A stretch of DNA of 64,000 nt from Streptomyces sp. NBC_00440 (GCF_036014215.1 NZ_CP107921.1:1411501-1475500), one strand, 5' to 3'; counted from the first letter of the stretch, positions 53,206-64,000 are shown. Numbers and translations: made by a program. The notes: generated from the letters alone by a model not told the origin.

Positions 53206-55617
53206 CTACAAGAAGGTCATGCCGGTTCGGAACGTTCTCTCATACTGCCCTCTGACACGCCCCCTGTCCGGGACTTCCCACCGGTCACCGTACAGACCGA
53301 GCTTGCTGCGGATCTGGTCGGCGTAGGGTTGATCGAGTTCGGTGAGGATGTCCAGGGCCTGTTGCCAGGCATCGTGGGCTGCATCGGGGCAGTGCGCGGC
53401 ATGGTGGGCGTCGCCGAAGCGATTGAGGATGTCTGCTTCTAGCGGGCGGTCGCCGAGGCCGCGGCACAGATCAAGGGCGAGTCTGTAGCACGCGACGGCT
53501 TGAGTGTGCTGACCCAGGCAGCTGTGGGCGTAGGCAATGCTGTCCCAGGCATGGGCCTGCCGTTCACGGTCGTCGAATTCTTCAAGGACAGGCAGAGCCT
53601 GTCGGCAGCAGGTCAAGGCCTGTGCATAGTCGCCAAGGCGCGCGTGCGACCAGCCGATGGCGGTCAGGGTCTGGGCCTGCCCCAGCCGGTGGCCACGGGA
53701 CTGGTACAAGGCGTGGGCCTGACGGGCAAGTGCACGTGCTTCGGCAATGGCAGGAGGGCTCTGCCATGCCTTCACTCTGGCGAGTTCGATGTACGTATCG
53801 GCCTGCCCATCCAGGTTACCGATCCGGCCGAACAGGTCGAGTGCCTGGCGCAGGTGATGCTGGGCGTCCTCATAGTTGCCATGGCGGCGGTGGGCGCGGG
53901 CGACGATATTGTGGGCGATGGCCTTCCCGAGGGGGTCGGCCAGCCGGTCGGCGGCGTCTATGGCGGTGTTGCCGACGGCGGCAAGGTCGTGCCAGTTCCC
54001 GCGCCGATCGAGGTAGGTGGCGAGGGAGTGGGCCAGCTGCCAGGTGTGGGCGTGGAAACCGGTGGCGGCGGCGTGGCCTACGGCGCTTAGAAGCACGGCA
54101 TGTTCGGTGGTGAACCAGGCCAGCGCCCGCTCGTGATCGGCGAAGTGTTCCAGGCAGACCCCCGGTTGCGGCGGGGGCAGGTTCAGCGGGTCCCGGCCCC
54201 GTTCCAACAGCAGGGCGGCGTCGTGTGCGGTATGCCCATAGTGATCCAGCATCCGGTGCACTGCAGCGCGGCGCTCCTGGCCAGGGTCAATGGTGTTGGC
54301 CTGCTCACTGGCGTAGGCGCGGAGCAGGTCGTGGAGTTCGAAGCGCCCGCTGCGCTTTTGCTGGAGCAGGTGTTCGTCCAGGAGCAGTTCCAGTACCTCG
54401 GCGGCCCCGCCGGCGGTGATGCCCGCCAATGCGGCGGCCGCCGCTGCGCTGAAGTCCGGGCCGGGGTGAAGGCCGATGAGGCGGAACACCTGCTGTGCCC
54501 TGTCTGGGAGTGCCTGGTAGGACGCGTCGAACACAGGGCGTATTGCGCGGCCGCCGGCGCTGATCGCCTCCAGACGCCCGGCCTGCATCCGGTCGGCGAG
54601 TTCGGCCAGGCTCCAGGCGGGCCGGGAGCGTAACCGGGCGGCGGTCAGCGCCAGGGCGAGTGGGAGGCGGTCGCAGTACCCGATGACGCGTGCGGCAGCT
54701 TCGGGTTCGGCGGCCACACGGTCGTGTCCGGCGATCCGGGTGAGCAGGTCGAGTGCTTCGGTCTGGGTGAAAGTGTCGATCAGGTGCGGGGAGGCACCGT
54801 CGAGTCCGGCGAGACTGCGGCGGCTGGTGATCAGGACCAGGCATGTGGGCCCGGCTGGGATGAGGTCGCGGACCTGGTCCTCGGTGGCGGCGTTGTCCAG
54901 CAGCACCAAGGCACGGCGATCCCGCATTCGGTCGCGGTACATCGCCGCCCGCTCGTCCCGACTCTCGGGGATCTGCTGCGCGGCTACTCCCAGCTGCCGC
55001 AGGAACGCCTCCAACACCGCGGACGGGTCCGCGGGCGGGAGTTCGGGGTCGAAGCCGCGCAGGTTCACATGCAGCTGCACGTCGATGAAGTGCCCGGCGC
55101 GTACCAGTTTGTGGGCGGCATGGATCGCTAGCTGGGTCTTGCCGACCCCGGCCATGCCCTCGACCGCGGAGATCACGACCGTGGTCGCACCGCTGCGGTC
55201 GTGATGCTGCGTCGCGGCCGCGATCAGGCGCGCGAGTTCCTCACGGCGCCCGGTGAACGTCGCCAGATCCCTGGGTAGTTGACCGAAGACGCCGACTGGG
55301 CCGCCGGTCTTGGCCAGCCCGTGGACCTTGATGCATGCCTTGCGCCAGAGATCGACCGCAGGTTCGTCCGCCCCCAGCGCCCGGACGATTCCCACGACCA
55401 GGTCCAGGTCCAGGCGACTGCGTCCGGTCTTGAAAGCGTCCACGACCGTGGACAGTGAGACAACCCGTGCCGGTCGCATCAGCGGCCCGACCCTTTTGAC
55501 AAGCACCCGGTACGACGGCATCCCCGCCCAGGCCCGCAACTCACCCAGCAAACAGACGAACTCCGCCAGATCCGCCGCCTTGCTCGGATCCGGCATAGCA
55601 CCCCGCTGCCCACCCAC
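53206..55617 (-). CDS. XRE/NB-ARC/TPR regulator (STAND family)
   Basis: 803 residues. An N-terminal helix-turn-helix-like region (FVCLLGELRAWAGMPSYRVLVKR, VVDAFKTGRSRLDLDLVVGIVRALG, about 20-100) is followed by an NB-ARC ATPase with Walker A VEGMAGVGKTQLA near 160 and Walker B RRALVLLDNA, a winged helix, and TPRs from about 500 to the end. This is a ligand-sensing transcription regulator of the AfsR-like STAND group, without a SARP domain. GTG 55617 has GGGGGAG 8 nt upstream; ATG 55596 is an alternative. It is divergent from secreted-protein genes. Confidence 0.85.
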   Translation of the reverse strand: MGGQRGAMPDPSKAADLAEFVCLLGELRAWAGMPSYRVLVKRVGPLMRPARVVSLSTVVDAFKTGRSRLDLDLVVGIVRALGADEPAVDLWRKACIKVHGLAKTGGPVGVFGQLPRDLATFTGRREELARLIAAATQHHDRSGATTVVISAVEGMAGVGKTQLAIHAAHKLVRAGHFIDVQLHVNLRGFDPELPPADPSAVLEAFLRQLGVAAQQIPESRDERAAMYRDRMRDRRALVLLDNAATEDQVRDLIPAGPTCLVLITSRRSLAGLDGASPHLIDTFTQTEALDLLTRIAGHDRVAAEPEAAARVIGYCDRLPLALALTAARLRSRPAWSLAELADRMQAGRLEAISAGGRAIRPVFDASYQALPDRAQQVFRLIGLHPGPDFSAAAAAALAGITAGGAAEVLELLLDEHLLQQKRSGRFELHDLLRAYASEQANTIDPGQERRAAVHRMLDHYGHTAHDAALLLERGRDPLNLPPPQPGVCLEHFADHERALAWFTTEHAVLLSAVGHAAATGFHAHTWQLAHSLATYLDRRGNWHDLAAVGNTAIDAADRLADPLGKAIAHNIVARAHRRHGNYEDAQHHLRQALDLFGRIGNLDGQADTYIELARVKAWQSPPAIAEARALARQAHALYQSRGHRLGQAQTLTAIGWSHARLGDYAQALTCCRQALPVLEEFDDRERQAHAWDSIAYAHSCLGQHTQAVACYRLALDLCRGLGDRPLEADILNRFGDAHHAAHCPDAAHDAWQQALDILTELDQPYADQIRSKLGLYGDRWEVPDRGRVRGQYERTFRTGMTFL

Positions 55618-55659
55618 GACGCTCGCTCCCCCGTGAAGCCGTGCTGCTGACAAGGAGAG

Positions 55660-55690
55660 TCTATAAGCGGGCTGTACGGATTCGTACGGA
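55660..55690 (-). promoter_or_regulatory. Promoter and direct-repeat operator of the regulator
   Basis: A TATAGA (-10, 55665-55660, minus strand) lies 43 bp before GTG 55617. Just upstream are two exact GTACGGA 7-mers at 55674-55680 and 55684-55690, a 10-bp period. They sit in the gap shared with the divergent secreted-protein gene and may bind the regulator. Confidence 0.45.
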
Positions 55691-55828
55691 AAACGTGACT
55701 CCACTCCAGCGCCCCGGGCAGCCTGGACCTGCCACTTCGCGCAAGGTCGACCCAAGCGGCAGCACGAAACCAGAGGAACAACCAGATGCTCCGGCAAGGG
55801 GTATCAACTACACGGGGGAAACACACCC

Positions 55829-56341
55829 ATGCTGAAACTCGGAACGGCCCGACGCACCATCGCCATGGCCGCCGCGACCCTGGCCGTCGCAGGCGGCACC
55901 ATCATCGACGTCGGCGGAGTCGCACACGCCGCCCCCGCCAACTGCACCATCATCGACATCGGCGCCCCTGGCAACATCTATGTCGGCGGCGAGTACGCCG
56001 GCCAGGTGGAGCAGCAGTACGACAGCTGCGGCAGCGCCCGCGCCCACTTCCAGTACTCCTACAGCTACTGGGTCAACCACCGCAACGACCCGCTCCCGAG
56101 CAACTGGTCAGCGAACCCCTGCCTCAGGCCGCAAGGGTTCGCCAACCCTCCGTGCAACAACACCGAGACGATCCTCGGCCCGCAGGACGTCACCACCGGC
56201 TGGGTTCCGATCCACAACTCCAAGCCCGACACCTGGCAGGCGACGGTCAATATCTCCCTCGCCTGCGGCGAGGGCTACGGCTCGTGGCACGCCTATGCCA
56301 GTGGCGCGAACTCGGGCAACAGCGACGCGGGCCCGTGCTGA
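55829..56341 (+). CDS. Secreted protein of 170 residues, unknown
   Basis: A signal peptide (TARRTIAMAAATLAVAGG...) ends at about 34 (GVAHA/APANC). The mature protein is about 136 residues, neutral and rich in Tyr, Asn and Gly, with six Cys that could form three disulfides (NCTIID, DSCGSA, NPCLRP, PPCNNT, LACGEG, terminal GPC). I do not recognise the family. It is the first of four secreted-protein genes transcribed away from the XRE/NB-ARC regulator. GGGGG lies about 10 nt before the ATG. Confidence 0.72.
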   Translation: MLKLGTARRTIAMAAATLAVAGGTIIDVGGVAHAAPANCTIIDIGAPGNIYVGGEYAGQVEQQYDSCGSARAHFQYSYSYWVNHRNDPLPSNWSANPCLRPQGFANPPCNNTETILGPQDVTTGWVPIHNSKPDTWQATVNISLACGEGYGSWHAYASGANSGNSDAGPC

Positions 56342-56439
56342 TGGCGTTCAGCGAGATGACTGGAGAGCAGCCCGCGGCCTGTGGGTGAGTTGGCAAGATC
56401 GACACAGGCCGTTGACGCACAGACGTCGGGGGGGACCAC

Positions 56440-56745
56440 ATGAAACTCGCCCTGAAACTGACGGCCGGAGGCATCGCGGCCGGCCTCACCACCGCTGGCC
56501 TCGTCGCCGCAACCCCGGCCGGCGCCCCCGTCGAGAACGTCTCGTGCCCCAGCCCAGTGCCGTCCAGCAGCGGCAAGTACATCCGGATGCCGTCAGCCTG
56601 CTCTACCTCGGCAACCTCCACGCGCGCGACGGCACTTCTCTTCACTGTGCAGACAGACCCTTCCCAGCTCCCCATGGCCGCGTGGCTTCGAGTTCCGACA
56701 GGACGTCTCACAGCAGCGCCCGCCTACAAGAGGAACGAACCATGA
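56440..56745 (+). CDS. Small secreted protein, possibly degraded
   Basis: 101 residues with a clear signal peptide (LALKLTAGGIAAGLTTAGLVAATPAGA, to about 29). The mature part starts ENVSCPSPVPSSSG and then becomes Ser/Thr/Ala-rich without clear structure. All three frames stay open across the second half, so an old frameshift cannot be excluded. No family was recognised. It ends by overlapping the start of the next gene (stop TGA shares bases with ATG 56742). Confidence 0.5.
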   Translation: MKLALKLTAGGIAAGLTTAGLVAATPAGAPVENVSCPSPVPSSSGKYIRMPSACSTSATSTRATALLFTVQTDPSQLPMAAWLRVPTGRLTAAPAYKRNEP

Positions 56746-57157
56746 GGTTTCGACGGGCTGTCGCCGGCGGCGCAGCCGCTTTGGCACTTGTCACGGGCAT
56801 CTCCATTGGCGCTGCGGGCGCCGCCTCGGCCGACCAGTCAGGTGGCGGCTGCCGCTATCTGTCCGCGGATGGCCTTCAAGTCAGGACGTGTGTGGATGGA
56901 GACGGCGCGGGTGATATATGGACCGAGGTCCAGACGAGCGGCTCGAACAACACCCACATCAACCGCTGTGCAGAGGTTGTTGACAGCAACCAGAACATTC
57001 TCCCTGGCAGCTTGAACACTGCAACGTCGTGTGGGGACCCGGCAGCGATGTCTTCTCCAACACGGTGTTCCCTGGCTCCGGCACCTACTACGGAGTTTCC
57101 TTCTTCACCAGTCCTGCCTACTGGTACGGGGGAGAGACGCCGCCGATCTCCATATAG
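56742..57157 (+). pseudogene. Secreted protein gene with a frameshift
   Basis: ATG 56742 has AGAGGA 7-8 nt upstream and starts a signal peptide (GGAAALALVTGISIGAAGAASA). The mature part reads well to NQNILPGSL near 57015. Beyond that the start frame becomes Pro/Arg-rich nonsense, while another frame gives LEHCNVVWGPGSDVF, YYGVSFFTSPAYWYGGE and a stop at 57155-57157. One missing base near 57013-57016 explains this. It could be a real mutation, a sequencing error, or, less likely, programmed shifting. Confidence 0.65.
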
Positions 57158-57292
57158 CGGCGAGCACGCAGGAGAAGTAGCTGCACCCACTCCCTCTGCG
57201 AGGCATGGCTTGTCGGACAGTTGTCCGTGCCATGACTTGTCAGAGGGTTGTGAACACGGATCGTTCGTCCCGTCCGAATCGAAGGGGAAGAC

Positions 57293-57691
57293 ATGCAGTT
57301 CAAACTGGGGCGCCGAGTCGCCTCCCTCGCCGCAGTGACCGCACTGACCGTCACGGGGCTGGGGCTCGCGTCGGGAAGCGCATCCGCCGCAACCGGATCC
57401 GACTCCAACTCTGCGCACGGCGTGGAGATCACTGGCTGGCACACGTTGGACGACAACCCGTGGGTGTCCGCCCGGCTGTGCAACTACCAGAGCTCGGCGA
57501 ACAGCTTCTATTTCTGGATCAAGGACACGGCGGGCGACAACGTCACCAGCCCGGGGCACATCACTCCCGTCCTCGCGCCCGGCCAGTGCGACTCCATCTC
57601 CGGCGAGGACTACGGCAGCACCCCGATCCAGGTCTACGCGAGGTCCGGAAGCTCCTGGACCTTCGGCACCGACCCGATCTCCCTCGGGTGA
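57293..57691 (+). CDS. Secreted protein of 132 residues, unknown
   Basis: A signal peptide (VASLAAVTALTVTGLGLASGSASA) ends near 33. The mature protein of ~99 residues contains EITGWHTLDDNPWVSARLCNYQSS, FYFWIKDTAGDNV and a second Cys at PGQCDSISG, a beta-rich pattern with one possible disulfide. No family was recognised. GAAGGGGAAGAC precedes the ATG as a good ribosome binding site. It is last in the secreted cluster and is followed by a strong hairpin. Confidence 0.72.
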   Translation: MQFKLGRRVASLAAVTALTVTGLGLASGSASAATGSDSNSAHGVEITGWHTLDDNPWVSARLCNYQSSANSFYFWIKDTAGDNVTSPGHITPVLAPGQCDSISGEDYGSTPIQVYARSGSSWTFGTDPISLG

Positions 57692-57726
57692 CAGCCGCCC
57701 CGGCCCGCGCCCGCTGACCGTCAGGT

Positions 57727-57764
57727 CCGGGTGTGCTGCCACCGCCGGGCGGCAGCGCACCCGG
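57727..57764 (+). terminator. Terminator after the secreted-protein cluster
   Basis: A 14-bp stem with one wobble pairs 57727-57740 with 57751-57764 around a 10-nt loop, 36 bp after the last secreted-protein stop. Confidence 0.65.
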
Positions 57765-57808
57765 GCCCCTGGCTGCGTGGTTCGCCGGCCGGGGTGACCC
57801 CGGTCCCT

Positions 57809-58157
57809 TCACCCCGGCCGAACGTGGCAGAAGGTCCGGTCAGGGCAGGTGTCGACGTCCGGCCGCAGCCATGGCGGGACGTCCGCGGCCAGCACGATAC
57901 GACAGTCCGCGGCCCTCGGCTTCGGCATCGAGACCAGCGCACGGCGCAGTCGGGTCACGTCGATCCGTCCCTGGTTGAGGCCGGCGTAGAGGGCGCCGTG
58001 CCCGCGGCGGTGTTCCGGCGCGAGCGCCAGGTCGACGAGCGTCCGCACCGGCCCAACCGCGCACAGCAGCGCGTCGCACAACTCGAACCAACGCCTCGAA
58101 CAACGCCTCGCCCCGCGCGGTCAGACACGCGTACAACTCCGCCCGGAAGCATGACAC
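57809..58157 (-). pseudogene. IS701-family transposase N-terminal fragment
   Basis: GTG 58157 begins SCFRAELYACLTARGEALFE. After a frameshift near 58085-58100 it continues LCAVGPVRTLVDLALAPEHRRGHGALYAGLNQGRIDV, then LRRALVSMPKPRAAD and PWLRPDVDT, the N-terminal part of IS701-type transposases. The frame ends early at 57809, so about two thirds of the protein is gone. It abuts the tail of a second, different IS701 remnant. Confidence 0.75.
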
Positions 58158-58169
58158 TTCTCGCTTGAC

Positions 58170-58596
58170 CAGCACGGTCAGCGGGACTGGCTCGGTGGAG
58201 TCGCAGCGGTAGTAGGCGAGTTCGCCGGTGGTGCGGCTGCGGCGGATCGGGAGCTGGTGGCTGCCCGGCGTCGGGTCGGCGAGGTCGACGACGGTGCAGT
58301 CGTAGAGCCGTTGTCCCTTCGCACCGCGCCCGGCCGAGAGATGCACCCCAGGAGGCCCGGCACAAGAGATGCTGCATACCGTGCGGGCTGGCCTCCCCGG
58401 CCCACTCCGCGATCGCCCAGCAGTTCTTGTGGGGCAAGTCCGACAGCAGGCCCAGTACCAGCCGCCCGGCCCGCAAACGGGGTTCGTATCGGGCGAATCG
58501 GCCCGCGATGCGGCCCATGACCGCCGCGAACGTCTCCCGCCACCGGGCCGGATCCACGCTGTGACCTTTGGCCGCCATCTCATCGTCAGTCCACAC
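58170..58596 (-). pseudogene. IS701-family transposase remnant, internally deleted
   Basis: From ATG 58596: RWRETFAAVMGRIAGRFARYEPRLRAGRLVLGLLSDLPHKNCWAIAEWAGEASPHGMQHLLCRA, then a jump to another frame with GVHLSAGRGAKGQRLYDCTVVDLADPTPGSHQLPIRRSRTTGELAYYRC and EPVPLTVLVK. The N-terminal and C-terminal-half motifs of one transposase are thus joined with the middle deleted and the frame shifted. The end runs directly into the second remnant. Confidence 0.75.
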
Positions 58597-58661
58597 AGCT
58601 CACGATGGTCAACGGTGGCCACACTCGTCCACCCACCGGACCCGGCCAGCACCATCACGTT

Positions 58662-59585
58662 CTACGTGCGTTCGGTGAGCAACTCAGCCAGGCGGTCGGC
58701 GAATTCGGTGAGCCAGTCCAGCCGTGGTCCGCTGCGGGCGATACGAAAGCCGTGGCGGCGGCCCCAGAACGCAGCCTGGACGGCATGGAACTGGGCCCAC
58801 CGCTGGACGCGTTCACGGTCGAGTTCTGCGGCCTCGGCGAAGACGTCCAAGACCCGGTGGACAGCCTTGCGCAGGTCATCCGCTTCGAGGAGCATCAGCG
58901 CGCGGGACTTCAGCAGTGTGCCGCCGTCGTAGGCGGGGTCTCCCACGTACCCCTTGGGGTCGACCGCCAGCCACGGCTCCCGGTCGGCACGCAGGATGTT
59001 CCGGGGATGAAAGTCGCCATGGATGAGGGTGTCCGGCTGGACCCGACCCAGCTCCCGAACGGTCGCCACGGCGGCGTCCAGCACCTTGCGCGGCGGCGCC
59101 TGCGGCAGCTCCACGGCGTCCTTGCACAGTTGCTCCTCCCAGACATCGGCCTGCTCACGCAGCCGGGGCAGGCCGGGCAGTGCGGGGATGGCCAGGCGGC
59201 GATTGAGCCGCCCGGCGACCGTCACCACCTCGTCGCCGTCCTCGACCTCCGCCAGGGTCGACGGCTGAACCCGCTCCAGCAGCATCGCGAACCGCTCGTC
59301 GTCGCGCTCATGCAGTAGGACGGCACCGCACCCACCCCACGCAACGAACGCATCCGGCTCGTGAACGTTGCCGGGATGCGGAAACGACACCTTCAGCACG
59401 GCGCCCTCCTCAGCCCGCCGCCGTACCGGAACGATGACACCAACGCCCCCGTGCATGACCTCGCCATCCGGCATACACCCCCAGCGCCCCAGCAGCTCCT
59501 CCACGATCCCGGGCAACTCGGCGAGCCACACCACCCCGGCCTCCCCCTCGCGGTCGACAGTGCTCTGTGCGAACTCCTCTGGCAT
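58662..59585 (-). CDS. APH(6)-type aminoglycoside/hydroxyurea phosphotransferase family
   Basis: 307 residues with the antibiotic kinase fold: an N-lobe with GVGVIVPVRRRAEEGAVLKVSFPH (ATP Lys), the catalytic loop LIHGDFHPRNILRAD near 195, and the Mg-binding LAVDPKGYVGDPAYDGG. The DPKG motif is typical of the APH(6)/Hur family that phosphorylates streptomycin or hydroxyurea. The true substrate is unknown. It lies alone between two IS remnants. ATG 59585 follows GGGG at 8 nt. Confidence 0.85.
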   Translation of the reverse strand: MPEEFAQSTVDREGEAGVVWLAELPGIVEELLGRWGCMPDGEVMHGGVGVIVPVRRRAEEGAVLKVSFPHPGNVHEPDAFVAWGGCGAVLLHERDDERFAMLLERVQPSTLAEVEDGDEVVTVAGRLNRRLAIPALPGLPRLREQADVWEEQLCKDAVELPQAPPRKVLDAAVATVRELGRVQPDTLIHGDFHPRNILRADREPWLAVDPKGYVGDPAYDGGTLLKSRALMLLEADDLRKAVHRVLDVFAEAAELDRERVQRWAQFHAVQAAFWGRRHGFRIARSGPRLDWLTEFADRLAELLTERT

Positions 59586-62299
<2,714 letters not shown>

Positions 62300-62349
62300 G
62301 CGGTGACTCCGGTCTCGGTGATCAGGTGCGGTCAGGCGGGCGGTGCGCG

Positions 62350-63054
62350 TCAGGCTTCGTCCGTGGCCTCGTGGTGGGGGCAGTCGGTCAGTCCGGCCGC
62401 GGTCTGGGTGAGGTGCTGGGTCAGTACCTCGGCTGCGGTGCCGGCGTCGCGGGCGAGGGCTGCCTCCTCCAGTCGGCGATGTTCCAGGGCGCCGTCCCGG
62501 TCGGGGTTGCGGTGCGCCGACCAGCGGCGGGCCAGCTCGCTCGCGGTCCACATCCGGTCGAAGGTCTCCAGCAGGACGAGGTTGCCGCACCCCTCCAGCA
62601 AGGTGCGGTGGAAGACCCGGTGGACTTCGGCCCATGTGCTGCTGTAGTGCTCGCCCTCCTCCGGTACGTACGCCGGGGTGCGGGTCAGACGGTGGTGGGC
62701 GGCTCGTACGCGGGCTTCCCAGTCGACGTCGCCGCGTTCGACGGACATGCGCAGCATGACCGGTTCGATGGTCCGGCGGGCCTCCGCGATCTCCTGCCAG
62801 CGGAGATCGGAGAAGGCCGGGACGGCGAAGCCGCGGTTGGGCAGCCGGTCGGCGAGGCCCTCGCCGACCACCCGCACGAGCGCCTCGCGCACAACGGCCA
62901 GGCTCACGCCCTGCTCTTTCGCGAGGTCTTGGGGTTTGAGGGCGTCACCGGGAGCGTGGTCCCCGCGCATGATCGCCTCCCGCAGGTGTGTGTAGACCCG
63001 CTCGGAGAGCATCTGCTTCCCCGCCGAGGCTGAGGGGTGGGTCGTCTGGGTCAT
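62350..63054 (-). CDS. GntR-family regulator, FadR/FCD type
   Basis: 234 residues. The N-terminal winged helix (VYTHLREAIMRGDHAPGDALKPQDLAKEQGVSLAVVREALVRVVGEGLADRLPNRGFAV) is typical GntR. The C-terminal FCD domain binds a metal and an acid ligand through R-x-x-x-E and His residues (EARRTIEPVMLRMS, VHRVFHRTLLEGCGN). It likely represses itself and the downstream SCO6745-family gene. The ATG follows a poor ribosome binding site (GTAGGC), perhaps leaderless. Confidence 0.9.
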   Translation of the reverse strand: MTQTTHPSASAGKQMLSERVYTHLREAIMRGDHAPGDALKPQDLAKEQGVSLAVVREALVRVVGEGLADRLPNRGFAVPAFSDLRWQEIAEARRTIEPVMLRMSVERGDVDWEARVRAAHHRLTRTPAYVPEEGEHYSSTWAEVHRVFHRTLLEGCGNLVLLETFDRMWTASELARRWSAHRNPDRDGALEHRRLEEAALARDAGTAAEVLTQHLTQTAAGLTDCPHHEATDEA

Positions 63055-63420
63055 GCCTACACAATAGATGATCAGGAAGATAATCGATTATCGGCATTAT
63101 CGTCGATCTCGATGGTGAGCAGAAGCGCGACCGCATCGTCTCCTGGCACCGCCACGGTGGGACCTCCCTCGGCCGCATCACCACCACCGGCACCGAGCCG
63201 GATGAGTGACGGGCGACGGGCGCTCAGGGCTTCGAGATCATCCCGTTGCCCTTGGCACGTATCCCGGTCACACCCCGACCTGTCCCGGGCAGTACGACAC
63301 GATGAAGCGACGACCCCGATGGCGCAGTCCCGGGATCACCTCACGAATCCGCGGGCAACGCGCTTCACGACCCCGGCTCACGGAAACCTGCGCCGACGGC
63401 TTCGGGTAGCGTCCGGCCTC
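63055..63420. other. Divergent intergenic region, 366 bp
   Basis: It lies between the gntR gene (minus) and the PucR gene (plus). Besides the palindrome, the plus-strand frame at about 63103-63210 reads VDLDGEQKRDRIVSWHRHGG and ends in TGA; it may be the tail of a lost gene, but I cannot name it. TAGCGT about 8 nt before the PucR ATG could be a -10 of a near-leaderless message. Confidence 0.4.
63079..63092. promoter_or_regulatory. Perfect palindrome upstream of the GntR gene
   Basis: GATAATCGATTATC is a perfect 14-bp palindrome, 24 bp upstream of the gntR ATG. It is AT-rich in a GC-rich genome and covers the likely promoter, so it is a good autoregulatory operator candidate. Confidence 0.55.
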
Positions 63421-64000
63421 ATGGAGAACCAGGGCGGAATCACAGTGCAGCGGGCGCTTGAGCTGCCGGGACTGCGCGGTGGGCTGCCCGAGGTCGTCGC
63501 GGGCGGCGACCGGCTCAGCCGCACGGTCCGGTGGGTGCACGCCGGTGAGGTGCCGAACATCGCCTCGCTGCTCAAGGGCGGCGAGCTGCTGCTCACCACC
63601 GGTCTTGGTCTTGGCACCCGCCCCGCCGAGCAGCGGGCGTTCGTCCGCCGGCTCGCCGACCGCGGGATCGCCGCCCTCGTGGTGGAGTTGGGCCCGCGCT
63701 TCTCGCGGCTGCCGTCGACACTCGTGGAGACCGCACGGGCGGCCGGGCTGCCGCTGGTCCAGCTGCACCGGGAGGTGCCCTTCGTCTCGGTGACGGAGGA
63801 GGTCCATACCGAGATCATCAACGGTCATTACGCCCTGGTGCAGCGCGCCGACGAAGTGCACCGGCGGTGCACACAGGCGCTGCTCGGCGGTGGCGGGGTG
63901 CCTCAAGTGCTCTCGATCCTGGCCGAGTTCACGGCCAACCCGGTCTTCCTGGAGACCCCCGACGGACAGCTGCTGTACGCCGCGGGCGAAGGCGAGCCGC
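63421..64000 (+). CDS. PucR-family transcriptional regulator, N-terminal part
   Basis: The first 193 residues are visible; the gene runs off the right edge. They match the PucR N-terminal sensor domain: ITVQRALELPGLRGGLPEVVAGGDRLSRTVRWVHAGEV, LLKGGELLLTTGLGLG, and ALVVELGPRF. The C-terminal helix-turn-helix expected in this family lies outside the window. Such regulators control purine, proline or amine catabolism. The ATG lacks a strong ribosome binding site; GTG 63445 is an in-frame alternative. Confidence 0.88.
   Translation, partial: MENQGGITVQRALELPGLRGGLPEVVAGGDRLSRTVRWVHAGEVPNIASLLKGGELLLTTGLGLGTRPAEQRAFVRRLADRGIAALVVELGPRFSRLPSTLVETARAAGLPLVQLHREVPFVSVTEEVHTEIINGHYALVQRADEVHRRCTQALLGGGGVPQVLSILAEFTANPVFLETPDGQLLYAAGEGEP

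Noticed and set aside
53013..53255. An 80-codon plus-strand frame near the regulator gene end
   Set aside because: Only its middle resembles a transposase; the rest overlaps the regulator gene antisense, so I report a fragment rather than a gene.
63103..63210. Short frame with VDLDGEQKRDRIVSWHRHGG
   Set aside because: No start, no ribosome binding site and no family I can name; kept only as a note on the intergenic region.

Overview
The window is a GC-rich actinobacterial chromosome segment, almost certainly Streptomyces. It has streptogrisin-type proteases, GTG and TTG starts behind GGAGG-type ribosome binding sites, an Fxs ribosomal-peptide cluster, a SepF paralogue, and the conserved pyrG-nudix-ald-parA-scpA-scpB-rluB-tyrA-cmk-der neighbourhood. 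Most genes are on the minus strand, often joined by ATGA or GTGA overlaps.

Region by region. (1) 1-1.5 kb holds the start of a secreted S1 protease and an alpha/beta-hydrolase; the gap between them carries four 7-mers at an exact 11-bp period. (2) 1.6-10.1 kb is a complete fxs operon on the minus strand: precursor fxsA ending in FxSxx-COOH, radical SAM/SPASM fxsB with a degenerate HEXXH-type tail, an AAC(3)-like gene, TIR-like fxsC, and the giant fxsT (ParA-like, TIR-like, NB-ARC, TPR). Next to it (10.3-11.8 kb) are a SLATT/DUF4231 membrane protein and a SLOG-like nucleotide-binding protein, families linked to nucleotide-based conflict and signalling. (3) 11.9-12.8 kb is a streptogrisin. (4) 13-21.3 kb looks like a sulfur-scavenging regulon: two NtaA-type flavin monooxygenases, a DUF1684 protein, an amino-acid-type ABC transporter and an FAD/NAD(P) protein. 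Its substrate-binding lipoprotein is divergent and lies behind a 23-codon putative leader peptide ending in Cys. (5) 21.3-32.8 kb holds a DUF5685 protein with a 17-Cys tail, a SepF paralogue, an acyl-CoA dehydrogenase, an MFS exporter, a PAP2 phosphatase, an I78-type inhibitor, a glycosyltransferase pair, an Rpf/LysM protein and small unknown proteins. (6) 32.9-50.4 kb is the conserved core block: ribosome and rRNA genes (der, rluB), cytidylate and CTP synthesis (cmk, pyrG), Tyr/Phe synthesis (aroH, tyrA), SMC partners (scpA, scpB), an orphan ParA with a ribbon-helix-helix partner, ald, two Nudix proteins, an ADP-ribosylglycohydrolase and an NB-ARC/TPR protein. A GH15 enzyme flanks it.

(7) 53-61.3 kb is an accessory island bounded and interrupted by broken transposases. 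It has an XRE-NB-ARC-TPR regulator divergent from four small secreted-protein genes (one frameshifted), an APH(6)-like kinase, and an aldo/keto reductase with AT-richer early codons and a MerR-type promoter. (8) 61.4-64 kb holds a GntR regulator with an SCO6745-family protein and the start of a PucR regulator.

The most promising points are the fxs operon beside a SLATT/SLOG pair with a decayed FxsB metalloprotein motif, the Cys-leader control of the 13-21 kb regulon, and the regulator-secretome unit in the island. No tRNA, rRNA or CRISPR array was seen.
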